From Amycolatopsis sp. NBRC 101858 (GTDB lineage: Bacteria > Actinomycetota > Actinomycetes > Mycobacteriales > Pseudonocardiaceae): 64,000 nucleotides of DNA. This document shows, one piece after another, positions 17,424 through 26,502 of the stretch. The notes beneath the pieces are model-generated. The model was given only the letters and a program-made list of their open reading frames with translations, did no database searches and had not been told where the DNA came from. The first letter of the stretch is position 1. Each line of letters starts with the position of its first letter. Both the position numbers and the translations under genes were made by a program. Location: NCBI RefSeq assembly GCF_030269325.1, contig NZ_BSTD01000001.1, forward strand, positions 2,372,681-2,436,680. Direction: 5' to 3'.

Positions 17424-17455
17424 GCCACTATATCGCGCCGATACATCGAAGTGGC
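17424..17455. promoter_or_regulatory. Nested inverted repeat, probable PadR operator
   Basis: Inner repeat TATCG-CGC-CGATA at 17431-17443 is perfect. It is flanked by GCCACT at 17424-17429 and AGTGGC at 17450-17455, also exact complements. It sits in the padR/DUF5318 divergent gap in locally AT-rich sequence. Confidence 0.55.
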
Positions 17456-17560
17456 GAAGCTAACGAGCCTGCTCACTCTGGAGTGGGTGAAATTCACCGG
17501 AGAGTTATCGAACGTCCGGCGTGTCCGCACCGGGCCGGGCACCGGCCGCGCTAGGGGGCG

Positions 17561-17594
17561 TGGACGACACAGGAAGAGCCCGTACTCTGTCCTG
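17561..17594 (+). promoter_or_regulatory. Leaderless promoter of the DUF5318 gene
   Basis: TGGACG at 17561-17566 and TACTCT at 17583-17588 are separated by 16 bp. The GTG at 17595 begins six bases after the -10, at the expected transcription start, so no ribosome-binding site is needed. Confidence 0.5.
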
Positions 17595-17993
17595 GTGATT
17601 AACCAGCGGCAGGTCGTGGACTACGCGTTGCAGCGCCGTGCGCTGCTCGCCGAAGTCCGCTCCGGGCGCGTCGGCAGCTACGAAGCCTGCGACGCGAGCC
17701 CGTACCTGCTGCGGGCGGCGAAGTTCCACGGCCGGGCCGGTGACCAGCCCTGCCCCATTTGCCGCCAGGAGCCGCTGACCCTGGTGTCCTGGGTCTACGG
17801 TGACGAACTCAAGCACGTCGCGGGCTCGGCGAGGTCCCCCGAAGAGCTGGCCAGGATGGCCGGCTTGTTCGCCGAGTTCACCGTGTACGACGTCGAAGTC
17901 TGCCGGGCGTGCCACTGGAACCACCTGGTCCGGTCGTACGTCCTCGGTACGGGGGAACCGGCCGACGGTCCGCGAAGGACCGCAGGCCGGTGA
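17595..17993 (+). CDS. DUF5318 family protein (Rv0049-like)
   Basis: A 132-residue protein conserved in actinobacteria beside ponA. Visible features are INQRQVVDYALQRRALLAEVRSGRVG, CDASPYLLRAAKFHG, and two CxxC pairs (CPIC and CRAC, about 65 residues apart) that could bind zinc. The function is unknown. The GTG at 17595 was chosen because the conserved start is QRQVVDYAL and a -10 sits at leaderless distance; an in-frame upstream extension is low complexity. It lies 67 bp before the first penicillin-binding protein gene. Confidence 0.8.
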   Translation: MINQRQVVDYALQRRALLAEVRSGRVGSYEACDASPYLLRAAKFHGRAGDQPCPICRQEPLTLVSWVYGDELKHVAGSARSPEELARMAGLFAEFTVYDVEVCRACHWNHLVRSYVLGTGEPADGPRRTAGR

Positions 17994-18060
17994 GCTGGAT
18001 CACAACCGCTGAAGAGCGCAGAACGGCGCACTACCGGGTGCCGGTCTGGGAGGCCCATTC

Positions 18061-20799
18061 GTGAACGACGATCGCAACCGCTCCTGGCCGGGCCAGGAGC
18101 CAGATGCACCTCGCCGTGCCCAGCCGGGCCCACGGCCGGAAGACCCCGGCCCCGCCTGGCCCGGCGAAGAAGCCCCCCGCCGGCCACGCGGTGATTCGGC
18201 GCAACGCGGCACGCCGCCCCGCGGCAACCCGCGCGGCGGCGGATCGCCCGAGTGGCCCTCCGGCGACGAAGGCGGCCCCCAGTGGCCCGGCGAAGAGCCG
18301 GCGCGACGGCCGCAGCGAGCCCGCCAGCAGGGCATGCCCGCGCGGCGGCCGGTCCCGCCACCGCCCGGCCAGCGCCCGCAGCAGGGCCCGCCCGCGTCCC
18401 CGCCGGAGGGCTTCCGCCAGCCTCGCGGCGGACGGCCGGTGCCGCCCCCGGGGCGCGAACCCGACCTGATCACCCACCACGCGCACAACGGCACCGACGA
18501 CTTCGGGCGCGACCCGTACGACGACGGCTACGACGACGCCGCGTTCAACGAGTTCGCCGACGACGTCGAGCCCCAGGACGAGCTCGACGAAAAGGGCAAG
18601 AAGGTCCTCACGCCGGCGCAGCGCAAGAAGCGCCGGTGGAAGATCGCCCGGCGGGTGGCGTACGCCTGCGTCGGGCTGTTCTTCGTGGTCCCCGCGATCG
18701 CGTTCGTCATCACCTACTTCCTGGTCGACGTGCCGACGCCGGACAGCATCAAGTCGCTGCAGAACCAGCCGATCACCTACTACGACGCCAGCAACCAGGT
18801 GATGGGCCGGGAGCTGCCGCCGGGTGGTGACCGCCAGCTGCTCAAGCCGGGCGAGGTGCCCGAGGTCGTCAAGCACGCGGTGTACTCGGCGGAGGACGCG
18901 ACGTTCGAAACCAACTCGGGCTTCGACGTCACCGGCATCCTGCGCGCGGTCTGGAACCAGGTTTCCGGCGGCCAGGGCGGTGGTTCGACCATCTCCCAGC
19001 AGTACATCAAGCAGGCGACGCAGAACGACGCCCCGACGCTGACCCGCAAGTGGACCGAGCTGGCCAAGTCGTTCAAGATGAACAACCAGCAGTCCAAGGA
19101 AGAGATCATCACTTCCTACCTGAACATCGTCTACTTCGGCCGCGGCGCGAGCGGCATCCAGGCGGCCGCGAAGGCGTACTTCAACAAGGACGCCAAGGAC
19201 CTCAACGCGTCCGAGGCTTCGCTGCTGGCCGGCCTGATCCAGGGTCCGGGCCGCTCGGAGAACCAGGACTACGCGCAGCGGCGCTGGGCGTACGTGATGG
19301 ACCAGATGGTCGCCAACAAGTGGCTGCGCGCCGACGAGCGCGCCACCTTCCAGTACCCGACGCCGATCCCGAAGAACGCCAACAAGGAGCAGAACTCGGG
19401 CAAGCTCACCTACCAGGTCCAGCAGCGGATCAAGGACGAGCTGGCGGCCAAGGGCTACGACGAGAACAAGCTGTTCTCCAGCGGCGCCAAGATCTACACG
19501 ACGATCGACCCGGCGGCCCAGGACGCGGCGGAGAAGGCCGCCGCGGACGGCATGAAGGGCCAGACCGACGAGAACCTGCTGAACGCGCTCGTCGCGGTCG
19601 ATCCGAAAACCGGCGGTGTCCTCGCCTACTACGGCGGGCCCGAGATCGTGAAGGACGCCAACGGCAAGGACCAGATCGCCCAGGACCGCGCCAACCAGGC
19701 GAGAAACCCGGGTTCGTCGGTGAAGGCGTTCGACCTCACGGCGTTCCTCAAGATGGGCAAGGGCCTCGGCGAGACGTTCGACGGCTCGAACAACCGGGTG
19801 CTCGGCGGCCGCACGGTCCGGAACGCGGGTGACAGCGCGAGCTGTGGCAAGGACTGCACCGTCGCGAAGGCGATGGAGATCTCGGCGAACACCGTGTTCT
19901 ACGACATGGTCCTGAACGTGACGAAGCCGTCGCGAGTCGCGGAAGCGGCGAAGGAAGCCGGGGTCAAGGTCTCGCCGAACGGCAAGAGCATCCTCTACAC
20001 CGACGACAACAACATCTCGCTCGGCGGTGGTGGCACGGCCGTGACGCCGGAGGACATGGCGGCCGCGTACGCGTCGTTCGCCAGTGGCGGCGTCTACCAC
20101 GAGCAGCACTTCGTCTCGAAGCTGACGAACAACCAGGACGAGGTGGAGTTCGACCAGAACAACATCAAGACCAACCCGGCGTTCGACGACGACGCGGCGA
20201 AGAGCCAGCAGATCGCGGGCAACGTCACCGAGGCGCTGGTGCCGGTCATCGACCACTCGAAGCTGAAGTGCCCGAGCGGCCACGAGTGCGCGGGCAAGAC
20301 CGGTACGCAGCAGTACACGGCGAAGGCCGACGACCCGGCGTCGTACAAGGACCGCAACGCGCAGACGTGGATGGTGGGCTACACACCGTCCGTGTCGGCC
20401 GCGGTCTGGGTCGGCGGCGACGGCAACAAGCCGCTGCACGACCCGAAGAACAAGCCGATCTTCGGTGCCACCATCGCCGGTCCGACGTGGCAGAACTTCA
20501 TGAACCTCTACCTCAAGGGCAAACCGGCGGAGAAGTTCGACAAGGTCCAGGCGATCGGCAAGGACGTCAACGACGTGACGACGACGCAGTCGAAGCCGTC
20601 CGACACGCCGAGCATCACCACGACGCCGACGACCCCGGAGTCATCGGAGAGCACCGAGCCGTCGGACACGGAGACGAACACGTCGAAGCCGACCCGCCCG
20701 ACCCGCCCGGGTCCGGGTGAGACCCCGACCTTCCCGCTCGGCAACACCTCGGGTGGTGGTGGCGGGGTCGCCAAGCCACCGGGCGCCGGGCCCGGCTAG
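18061..20799 (+). CDS. ponA: Class A penicillin-binding protein (transglycosylase/transpeptidase), copy 1
   Basis: A 912-residue bifunctional peptidoglycan synthase. A Pro/Arg-rich cytoplasmic tail of about 198 residues precedes one membrane helix (about 199-222). The GT51 domain has EDATFETNSGFD near residue 278 and GGSTISQQYIK near 310. The transpeptidase has SSVK with the acylated Ser552, SAN at 608-610 and KTGT at 746-749. Cys pairs SCGKDC and CPSGHEC flank the active-site motifs. A Ser/Thr/Pro tail follows residue 840. GGGAGG precedes the GTG at 18061. It is the first of three tandem paralogues and has the longest cytoplasmic tail. The position matches M. tuberculosis ponA1. Confidence 0.95.
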   Translation: MNDDRNRSWPGQEPDAPRRAQPGPRPEDPGPAWPGEEAPRRPRGDSAQRGTPPRGNPRGGGSPEWPSGDEGGPQWPGEEPARRPQRARQQGMPARRPVPPPPGQRPQQGPPASPPEGFRQPRGGRPVPPPGREPDLITHHAHNGTDDFGRDPYDDGYDDAAFNEFADDVEPQDELDEKGKKVLTPAQRKKRRWKIARRVAYACVGLFFVVPAIAFVITYFLVDVPTPDSIKSLQNQPITYYDASNQVMGRELPPGGDRQLLKPGEVPEVVKHAVYSAEDATFETNSGFDVTGILRAVWNQVSGGQGGGSTISQQYIKQATQNDAPTLTRKWTELAKSFKMNNQQSKEEIITSYLNIVYFGRGASGIQAAAKAYFNKDAKDLNASEASLLAGLIQGPGRSENQDYAQRRWAYVMDQMVANKWLRADERATFQYPTPIPKNANKEQNSGKLTYQVQQRIKDELAAKGYDENKLFSSGAKIYTTIDPAAQDAAEKAAADGMKGQTDENLLNALVAVDPKTGGVLAYYGGPEIVKDANGKDQIAQDRANQARNPGSSVKAFDLTAFLKMGKGLGETFDGSNNRVLGGRTVRNAGDSASCGKDCTVAKAMEISANTVFYDMVLNVTKPSRVAEAAKEAGVKVSPNGKSILYTDDNNISLGGGGTAVTPEDMAAAYASFASGGVYHEQHFVSKLTNNQDEVEFDQNNIKTNPAFDDDAAKSQQIAGNVTEALVPVIDHSKLKCPSGHECAGKTGTQQYTAKADDPASYKDRNAQTWMVGYTPSVSAAVWVGGDGNKPLHDPKNKPIFGATIAGPTWQNFMNLYLKGKPAEKFDKVQAIGKDVNDVTTTQSKPSDTPSITTTPTTPESSESTEPSDTETNTSKPTRPTRPGPGETPTFPLGNTSGGGGGVAKPPGAGPG

Positions 20800-20809
20800 A
20801 AACGTCCTC

Positions 20810-20847
20810 CTTCAGGGCCCTCCGCGAACGCGCGGAGGGCCCTGAAG
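20810..20847 (+). terminator. Strong hairpin after the first ponA copy
   Basis: Perfect 17-bp arms, CTTCAGGGCCCTCCGCG at 20810-20826 and its complement at 20831-20847, with a four-base loop, 11 bp after the stop codon. It separates copy 1 from copies 2 and 3 transcriptionally. Confidence 0.8.
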
Positions 20848-20947
20848 CGTTTCAGGAAGATCGTTTCAGCAACCCGATCGCCTCACGCGCGTCCCTTCCT
20901 AAAGGGGGTGGCGGCTGTCGCTGCCCGCGGTGACTGGAGGACTGCCC

Positions 20948-23374
20948 GTGCCCGACGATCGATCCCGCTCCTGGCCCGGCCAGGGACCCGATCCGCGCCG
21001 TCGCGCACCCCAGGGTCCGTACGGCCAGGGTCCGCGCCGGCCCGTGCCCCCGCCGCCCGGACGGCCGCAGCAGCAGCCGCCGCAGACGCCGCCGCGCGGG
21101 TACCGGCCCGAGCCGCCGCCGATGAGCGGCGGTCCCGAGCTGATGACGCACCACGCCTACGAAGAGCCCGACGGCTACGACGACGTCCAGCCGGATGCCG
21201 ACGGCAAGCCGGTCCTCACGCCGGAGCAGCGCAAGAAGAGACGCTGGAAGATCATCCGGCGGGTCGGCTACGGGTTCGTCGGCGTGTTCTTCGTACTGCC
21301 CGCGATCGCGTTCGTCATCACGTACTTCCTGGTCGACGTGCCGTCGCCGACCGAGGTCGCGCAGAACCAGAGCCAGGCGGTGACCTACCTCTACGCCGAC
21401 GGCTCGCCGATGGGCAAGGACGTCCCGCGCGGCGGCAACCGGGTGCTGCTGACGCCGGAGCAGATCCCCGACGTCATGAAGCACGCGGCGATCGCGACCG
21501 AGGACGACTCCTTCGAGACCAACTCCGGCTTCGACGTCGGCGGCCTGCTGCGCGCGGTCTACAACCAGGCCACCGGCGGTACCGGCGGTGGTTCGACGAT
21601 TTCGCAGCAGTACATCAAGAAGGCCACCGACAACGACGCGCCCACGCTGACGCGCAAGTGGACCGAGCTGGCCAAGTCCTTCAAGATGAACCAGACGTAC
21701 GAGAAGAAGGACATCATCACCGCGTACCTGAACATCATCTACTTCGGGCGCGGGGCGTACGGGGTCGGCGCGGCGTCGCAGGCTTTCTTCCACAAGGAAG
21801 CCAAGGACCTGAGCTTCTCGGAAGCCGCGCTGCTGGCCGGCCTGATCCAGCAGCCGGGCCGGTCGGAGAACCCCAAGGTCGCGCAGGACCGCTGGAACAC
21901 CGCGCTCGACCGGATGGTGAAGAACAACTACATCTCCGCGGCCGACCGCGCTTCGGCGCAGTTCCCGACACCGATCCCGCTGGAGGACAGCAAGCAGCAG
22001 GCCGGCGCGCCGCCCGCGTTCGTCGTCCAGCAGGTGAAGGACGAGCTCGCGGCGCACGACATCCCGGAAGACCGCTACTACTCCGGCGGGTTCCAGGTGC
22101 AGACGACGATCGACCCGAAGGCCCAGCAGGCCGCGCAGCAGGCCGCCACCGAGGCGATGAAGGGCCAGGTGGACGACAACCTGCTCAACGCGCTCGTCGC
22201 CGTCGACCCCAAGACCGGCGGCGTGCTCGCCTACTACGGCGGCAAGCCGATCGTGCAGGTCAACGGGCAGGACCAGGCCGGGCGCGACTGGGCGGACACG
22301 CCGCAGAACCCGGGCTCGTCGATGAAGCCGTTCGACCTCACGGCGTTCCTGAAGATGGGCAAGGGCCTCGACGCGACGTTCGACGGCTCCAACAACCGCA
22401 CCTTCGACGGCCGCGTCGTGCGCAACGCCGGCCCGGGCTCCAGCTGCTCGACGCAGTGCACCGTCGCCGAAGCGATGGAGCGTTCGGCGAACACGGTGTT
22501 CTACGACATGGTCCTCAACCAGACCAAGCAGGGCCCGGTCAAGGACGCGGCACGGGAAGCCGGCGTGAAGACCAAGAACGACGACGGCGGCCAGTCGATC
22601 ATTTCGACCAAGGACAACAACATCTCCCTCGGCGGTGGCGAAACCCAGATCACGCCGCTGGACATGGCTTCGGCGTACGCGACGTTCGCGGCCAACGGCG
22701 AGAAGCGCGACCGCCACTTCGTGCAGAAGGTGACCAACGGGCAGAACGAGGTCGCCTACGAGGCGTCGACCGACGGGAAGTCCGCGTTCGACAGCGACTC
22801 GGACAAGAGCAAGCAGATCGCCGGGAACGTCACCGAAGCGCTGAAGCCGGTCATCGGGTTCTCGAAGCTGAAGTGCCCGGCCGGCCACGAGTGCGCCGGC
22901 AAGACCGGGACGCAGCAGCACACCAAGGTCGCGGGCGAGCCGTCGTGGGCGGCGAACGCGAACTCGCAGACGTGGATGGTCGGGTACACGCCGTCGGTCT
23001 CGGTGGCGGCCTGGGTCGGCGGCGACGGCAACAAGCCGCTGCACGGCAAGAACAACTCGCCGATCTACGGCTCGACCATCGCCGGCCCGATGTGGCAGAA
23101 GTTCCTGTCGCTGTACCTGACGGGCAAGCCGGGCGAGAAGTTCGACAAGGTCGACCGCATCGGCGGTGAAGTCCCGCCGCCGCCGTCGTCCGACGTGGCC
23201 ACGACGACGGACGCGACCCCGACGAACGAGAACCCCGACGAGGGCGACCAAGGCGACAACGGCGACGACAACAACGGTCACAACCAGTCGTCTTCGCCGA
23301 CGACCACGCCGAAGCACACGAAGACGCCGACGTCGAAGGAAACCCCGACGAAGACCGACGAGCCGGAGAACTAG
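20948..23374 (+). CDS. Class A penicillin-binding protein, copy 2
   Basis: An 808-residue bifunctional peptidoglycan synthase, paralogous to its neighbours. A cytoplasmic Pro-rich tail of about 104 residues starts PDDRSRSWPGQGPDPRRR, echoing copy 1. One membrane helix follows, then GT51 with EDDSFETNSGFD and GGSTISQQYIK. The transpeptidase has SSMK (Ser457, Lys460), SAN at 513-515 and KTG at 652-654. The C-terminal tail is Asp/Asn/Thr-rich. The start is GTG at 20948 with GGAGG seven bases upstream, aligning with the copy 1 start. All catalytic motifs are intact, so it should be active. Confidence 0.93.
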   Translation: MPDDRSRSWPGQGPDPRRRAPQGPYGQGPRRPVPPPPGRPQQQPPQTPPRGYRPEPPPMSGGPELMTHHAYEEPDGYDDVQPDADGKPVLTPEQRKKRRWKIIRRVGYGFVGVFFVLPAIAFVITYFLVDVPSPTEVAQNQSQAVTYLYADGSPMGKDVPRGGNRVLLTPEQIPDVMKHAAIATEDDSFETNSGFDVGGLLRAVYNQATGGTGGGSTISQQYIKKATDNDAPTLTRKWTELAKSFKMNQTYEKKDIITAYLNIIYFGRGAYGVGAASQAFFHKEAKDLSFSEAALLAGLIQQPGRSENPKVAQDRWNTALDRMVKNNYISAADRASAQFPTPIPLEDSKQQAGAPPAFVVQQVKDELAAHDIPEDRYYSGGFQVQTTIDPKAQQAAQQAATEAMKGQVDDNLLNALVAVDPKTGGVLAYYGGKPIVQVNGQDQAGRDWADTPQNPGSSMKPFDLTAFLKMGKGLDATFDGSNNRTFDGRVVRNAGPGSSCSTQCTVAEAMERSANTVFYDMVLNQTKQGPVKDAAREAGVKTKNDDGGQSIISTKDNNISLGGGETQITPLDMASAYATFAANGEKRDRHFVQKVTNGQNEVAYEASTDGKSAFDSDSDKSKQIAGNVTEALKPVIGFSKLKCPAGHECAGKTGTQQHTKVAGEPSWAANANSQTWMVGYTPSVSVAAWVGGDGNKPLHGKNNSPIYGSTIAGPMWQKFLSLYLTGKPGEKFDKVDRIGGEVPPPPSSDVATTTDATPTNENPDEGDQGDNGDDNNGHNQSSSPTTTPKHTKTPTSKETPTKTDEPEN

Positions 23375-23386
23375 CCGCCGGGTGAA

Positions 23387-23445
23387 CCACGGTGGGCCGC
23401 GGTCCGTGTGCCTTCCGAGAGGACTGCGTCCGCAGCCCACCGTGG
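23387..23445 (+). promoter_or_regulatory. Hairpin abutting the ribosome-binding site of the third ponA copy
   Basis: CCACGGTGGGC at 23387-23397 pairs perfectly with GCCCACCGTGG at 23435-23445. The 3' arm runs into the GGAGG (23444-23448) that precedes the GTG at 23456, so folding could mask the Shine-Dalgarno sequence or terminate transcription. Confidence 0.45.
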
Positions 23446-23455
23446 AGGACGGCCC

Positions 23456-25882
23456 GTGAACAACGACCGCACGTCGCCCGGCCGGCGGCCCGACCCACGT
23501 CGTCGTCGCGCCCGGCGGCCGGTGCCCCGCGCCGGGCTGCTGGGTACCGAGCCGGAGCTGATCACCCACCACGCGCACAACGGCACCGAACCGGACGCCG
23601 ATCCGCCGACCGTGCCGATCCTGCGGCCGCGCCCCGGGCAGCCGCCGCGGCGGCCACGCCCGCTCACCGACGGGGACCTGCGGAAACGGCGGTGGCGGCG
23701 CATCCGGCGGATCGGGTACGTCGTCGCCGGGCTGTTCTTCGCCGTCCCCGCGATCGCGTTCCTGGTCACCTACTTCGCCGTCGACGTCCCCTCGCCGGAG
23801 ACGGTCGCGCAGGCACAGGGCCAGGCCGTGACGTACCTCTACCGCGACGGCACCGAGATGGGCAAGGACGTGCCCACCGGCGGCAACCGGCAGATCCTGG
23901 CGGCGAACCAGATCCCGGACGTCGTCAAGAAAGCCGTGATCGCCACCGAGGACGCGTCCTTCGAGACCAACTCGGGCTTCGACATCGGCGGCATCCTCCG
24001 CGCCGGGTACAACCAGGTCACCGGCGGTTCGGGGGGCGGGTCGACGATTTCGCAGCAGTACATCAAGAACGCTTCCGGCGACGACGACCCGACGCTGGCG
24101 CGCAAGTGGGTCGAGCTCGCGAAGTCGTTCAAGATGAACCAGACCTACGAGAAGGCGGACATCATCACCGCCTACCTCAACATCATCTACTTCGGCCGCG
24201 GCGCCTACGGGATCCAGGCCGCCGCGCAGGCCTACTTCGGCAAGGACGTCGGGCAGCTCGACTACTCGCAGTCCGCGCTGCTGGCCGGGCTGATCCAGCA
24301 GCCGGGCCGCTCGGAGAACACCGCCGTCGCGACGGGCCGGTGGAACACCGCCCTGGACCGGATGCTGAAGAACGGCTACCTGACGCCGGCCCAGCGCGCG
24401 GCGGCGAAGTTCCCGACGCCGATCCCGCTGCGGGAGAGCCGGGACGCGGGCGCGCTGAACCCGTTCATCAAGGCCAAGGTCAAGGCCGAACTGGCCGCGC
24501 AGGGCATCGACGAGAAGCAGTACTACTCCGGCGGCTTCCAGGTGTTCACGACCATCGACCCGGTCGCCCAGCAGTCGGCCGAGAAGGCCGTGGCCGAGGG
24601 GATGGACGGGCAGACCGACGACCGGATCCTCAACGCGCTCGTCGCGGTCGAGCCGAAGTCCGGCGGCGTGCTCGCCTACTACGGCGGCGACGCGATCGTG
24701 AAGGGCCCCAACGGCGAGGACCAGGCCGGGCGCGACTGGGCCGACGAACCGCACAACCCGGGTTCGTCGATGAAACCGTTCGACCTGGCGGCGTTCCTGA
24801 AGCTCGGCCGCGGCCTCGACGCGCGGTTCGACGGCACGTCACCGCGGACGTTCCCCGGCGTCGACCTGCCGATCCGCAACGCCGGCGACAGCAGCAGCTG
24901 CTCGCAGCAGTGCACGGTGGCGGAGGCGATGCAGCGGTCCACGAACACGGTGTTCTACGACATGGTCCTGAACATCACGAAGCCGTCCGGGGTCGCGGAA
25001 GCGGCGCAGGAGGCGGGGATCCGGACGTCGGACAACGGCGGCCGCAGCAAGCTGTTCACCGGCGACAACAACATCTCCATCGGCGGCGGCGGAACCCAGG
25101 TGACGGCGGCGGACATGGCGTCGGGGTACGCGACGTTCGCGGCGAACGGCGTCCAGCACGACCGCCACTTCGTGCAGAAGGTGACCAACGCGAACGGCGA
25201 AACCGCGTACGAAGCCAAGGACCGCTCGGCGGACGCGTTCGCGGACAACGACCCGCAGAAGAACGCCCAGATCGCGGGCAACGTGACGGCCGCCTTGGCG
25301 CCGGTCATCCAGTTCTCGAAGCTGAGCTGCCCGGCCGGCCACGAGTGCGCCGGCAAGACCGGCACGCAGCAGCACACCCCGCAGAACGACGAGCCGGCGT
25401 CGGCGGCGAACGCGAACTCGCAGACGTGGATGGTGGGCTACACGCCCTCGGTGTCGGCGGCGGTCTGGGTGGGCAGCGACGGCGACAAGGCGTTGCGCGG
25501 CCCGACCGGCGCACCGCTGTTCGGCTCGACGCTCGCGGGCCCGATCTGGGACCGGTTCATGCAGCTGTACCTGTCGGGACGGCCGGGCGAGCGCTTCGAC
25601 CGCGTGGCCGCGATCAGCTCGCCGCAGGACCGGGTCCAGGTGCAGGTCCAGCAGCCGCAACGACCGGACCCGCGCAACCAGCAGGACCCGCGCGGGCAGC
25701 AGCAGCCCGGCAACCGGCAGGGGCAGCAGCTGGACCAGTTCCGCCAGCTCCAGCAACGGCTCCAGGAGCTGCAGGACCGGCAGCGGAACCGGAACGGCAA
25801 CGGGAACGGCAACGGCGGTCAGAACCAGAACGGCGGGGACTCCGGCCAGGCAGGCACCCCGGACCCCGATCCCGGCGGCTGA
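23456..25882 (+). CDS. Class A penicillin-binding protein, copy 3
   Basis: An 808-residue bifunctional peptidoglycan synthase, the third tandem copy. The cytoplasmic tail is short (about 85 residues, NNDRTSPGRRPDPRRR). One membrane helix follows, then GT51 with EDASFETNSGFD and GGSTISQQYIK. The transpeptidase has SSMK (Ser437, Lys440), STN at 495-497 in place of SAN, and KTG at 634-636. The C-terminus differs from the other copies, being very Gln/Arg/Asn-rich (QQQLDQFRQLQQRLQELQDRQ), possibly coiled coil, ending in an Asn-Gly repeat. The GTG at 23456 has GGAGG upstream. It lies 81 bp after copy 2, probably one operon. Confidence 0.93.
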   Translation: MNNDRTSPGRRPDPRRRRARRPVPRAGLLGTEPELITHHAHNGTEPDADPPTVPILRPRPGQPPRRPRPLTDGDLRKRRWRRIRRIGYVVAGLFFAVPAIAFLVTYFAVDVPSPETVAQAQGQAVTYLYRDGTEMGKDVPTGGNRQILAANQIPDVVKKAVIATEDASFETNSGFDIGGILRAGYNQVTGGSGGGSTISQQYIKNASGDDDPTLARKWVELAKSFKMNQTYEKADIITAYLNIIYFGRGAYGIQAAAQAYFGKDVGQLDYSQSALLAGLIQQPGRSENTAVATGRWNTALDRMLKNGYLTPAQRAAAKFPTPIPLRESRDAGALNPFIKAKVKAELAAQGIDEKQYYSGGFQVFTTIDPVAQQSAEKAVAEGMDGQTDDRILNALVAVEPKSGGVLAYYGGDAIVKGPNGEDQAGRDWADEPHNPGSSMKPFDLAAFLKLGRGLDARFDGTSPRTFPGVDLPIRNAGDSSSCSQQCTVAEAMQRSTNTVFYDMVLNITKPSGVAEAAQEAGIRTSDNGGRSKLFTGDNNISIGGGGTQVTAADMASGYATFAANGVQHDRHFVQKVTNANGETAYEAKDRSADAFADNDPQKNAQIAGNVTAALAPVIQFSKLSCPAGHECAGKTGTQQHTPQNDEPASAANANSQTWMVGYTPSVSAAVWVGSDGDKALRGPTGAPLFGSTLAGPIWDRFMQLYLSGRPGERFDRVAAISSPQDRVQVQVQQPQRPDPRNQQDPRGQQQPGNRQGQQLDQFRQLQQRLQELQDRQRNRNGNGNGNGGQNQNGGDSGQAGTPDPDPGG

Positions 25883-25896
25883 CAGGTCGCCCGTGC

Positions 25897-25917
25897 TATC
25901 TTTTGACCATGCGGTCA
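25897..25917 (+). promoter_or_regulatory. Promoter and operator of the TetR-glycosyltransferase operon
   Basis: -10-like TATCTT at 25897-25902 is followed six bases later by the ATG at 25909. The perfect inverted repeat TGACC-ATGC-GGTCA (25904-25917) spans the start codon, so a bound repressor would cover the transcription start. The geometry suggests TetR autoregulation of a leaderless mRNA. Confidence 0.6.
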
Positions 25918-26502
25918 GAAAGCAGTACGGGCGACCGGACCTTCACCGAGCAGGCCAGACGGCGGCAGTTCGTCGACTGCGCCATCGAGGTGATCGCCGA
26001 GCACGGGTTCGCGCAGGCTTCGCTCGCCCGGATCGCCGCCAAGGCCGGGACCAGCAAAGGCGTCATCTCCTACCACTTCCGGGACAAGGACGAGCTGATC
26101 GAGCAGGTGCTGCTCGACATCTACGCCGGCATGGCGGGCTTCATCGGGCCGCGGATGGCGGCCGCCGGGAGTGCGGCCGAAAAGCTCGAGAGCTTCCTCG
26201 AAAGCAACCTCGAGTACCTCGCGCGGCACCGGTCGCAGCTGCTCGCGATGCGGCGGATCTGCCCGAACCTGCCCGAGCCCGAAGAGCCCGCCCCGCACGA
26301 CTCCGCCGTCGCTGACTTCCTTCGAGCGGGCCAGGAGTCCGGCGAGTTCCGGGACTTCGACGTCACGGTCATGGCCGTGACCCTCCGCGCCGCGCTCGAC
26401 GGGGCGCTCGACGAGTTCGTCGCGCGGCCGGAGCTGGACCTGGCCGCCTACTGCCGTGAGCTCGCCACCTTGTTCACGCAAGCCACCAGGGGGAATCCGT
26501 GA
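25909..26502 (+). CDS. TetR-family transcriptional regulator
   Basis: A 197-residue repressor. The N-terminal helix-turn-helix is FVDCAIEVIAEHGFAQASLARIAAKAGTSKGVISYHFRDKDELIEQVL. The C-terminal ligand domain is helical (LESFLESNLEYLARHRSQLLAMRR). The start codon sits within an inverted repeat. The TGA overlaps the glycosyltransferase GTG by GTGA, so the two are coupled. It is most simply a local repressor of the glycosyltransferase, relieved by that enzyme's substrate (inference). Confidence 0.92.
   Translation: MRSESSTGDRTFTEQARRRQFVDCAIEVIAEHGFAQASLARIAAKAGTSKGVISYHFRDKDELIEQVLLDIYAGMAGFIGPRMAAAGSAAEKLESFLESNLEYLARHRSQLLAMRRICPNLPEPEEPAPHDSAVADFLRAGQESGEFRDFDVTVMAVTLRAALDGALDEFVARPELDLAAYCRELATLFTQATRGNP

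Noticed and set aside
20852..24754. A very long leftward open frame antisense to the second and third ponA copies
   Set aside because: Its product is Arg/Val/Gly-rich low complexity with no motifs. It mirrors the codon bias of the real genes on the other strand.
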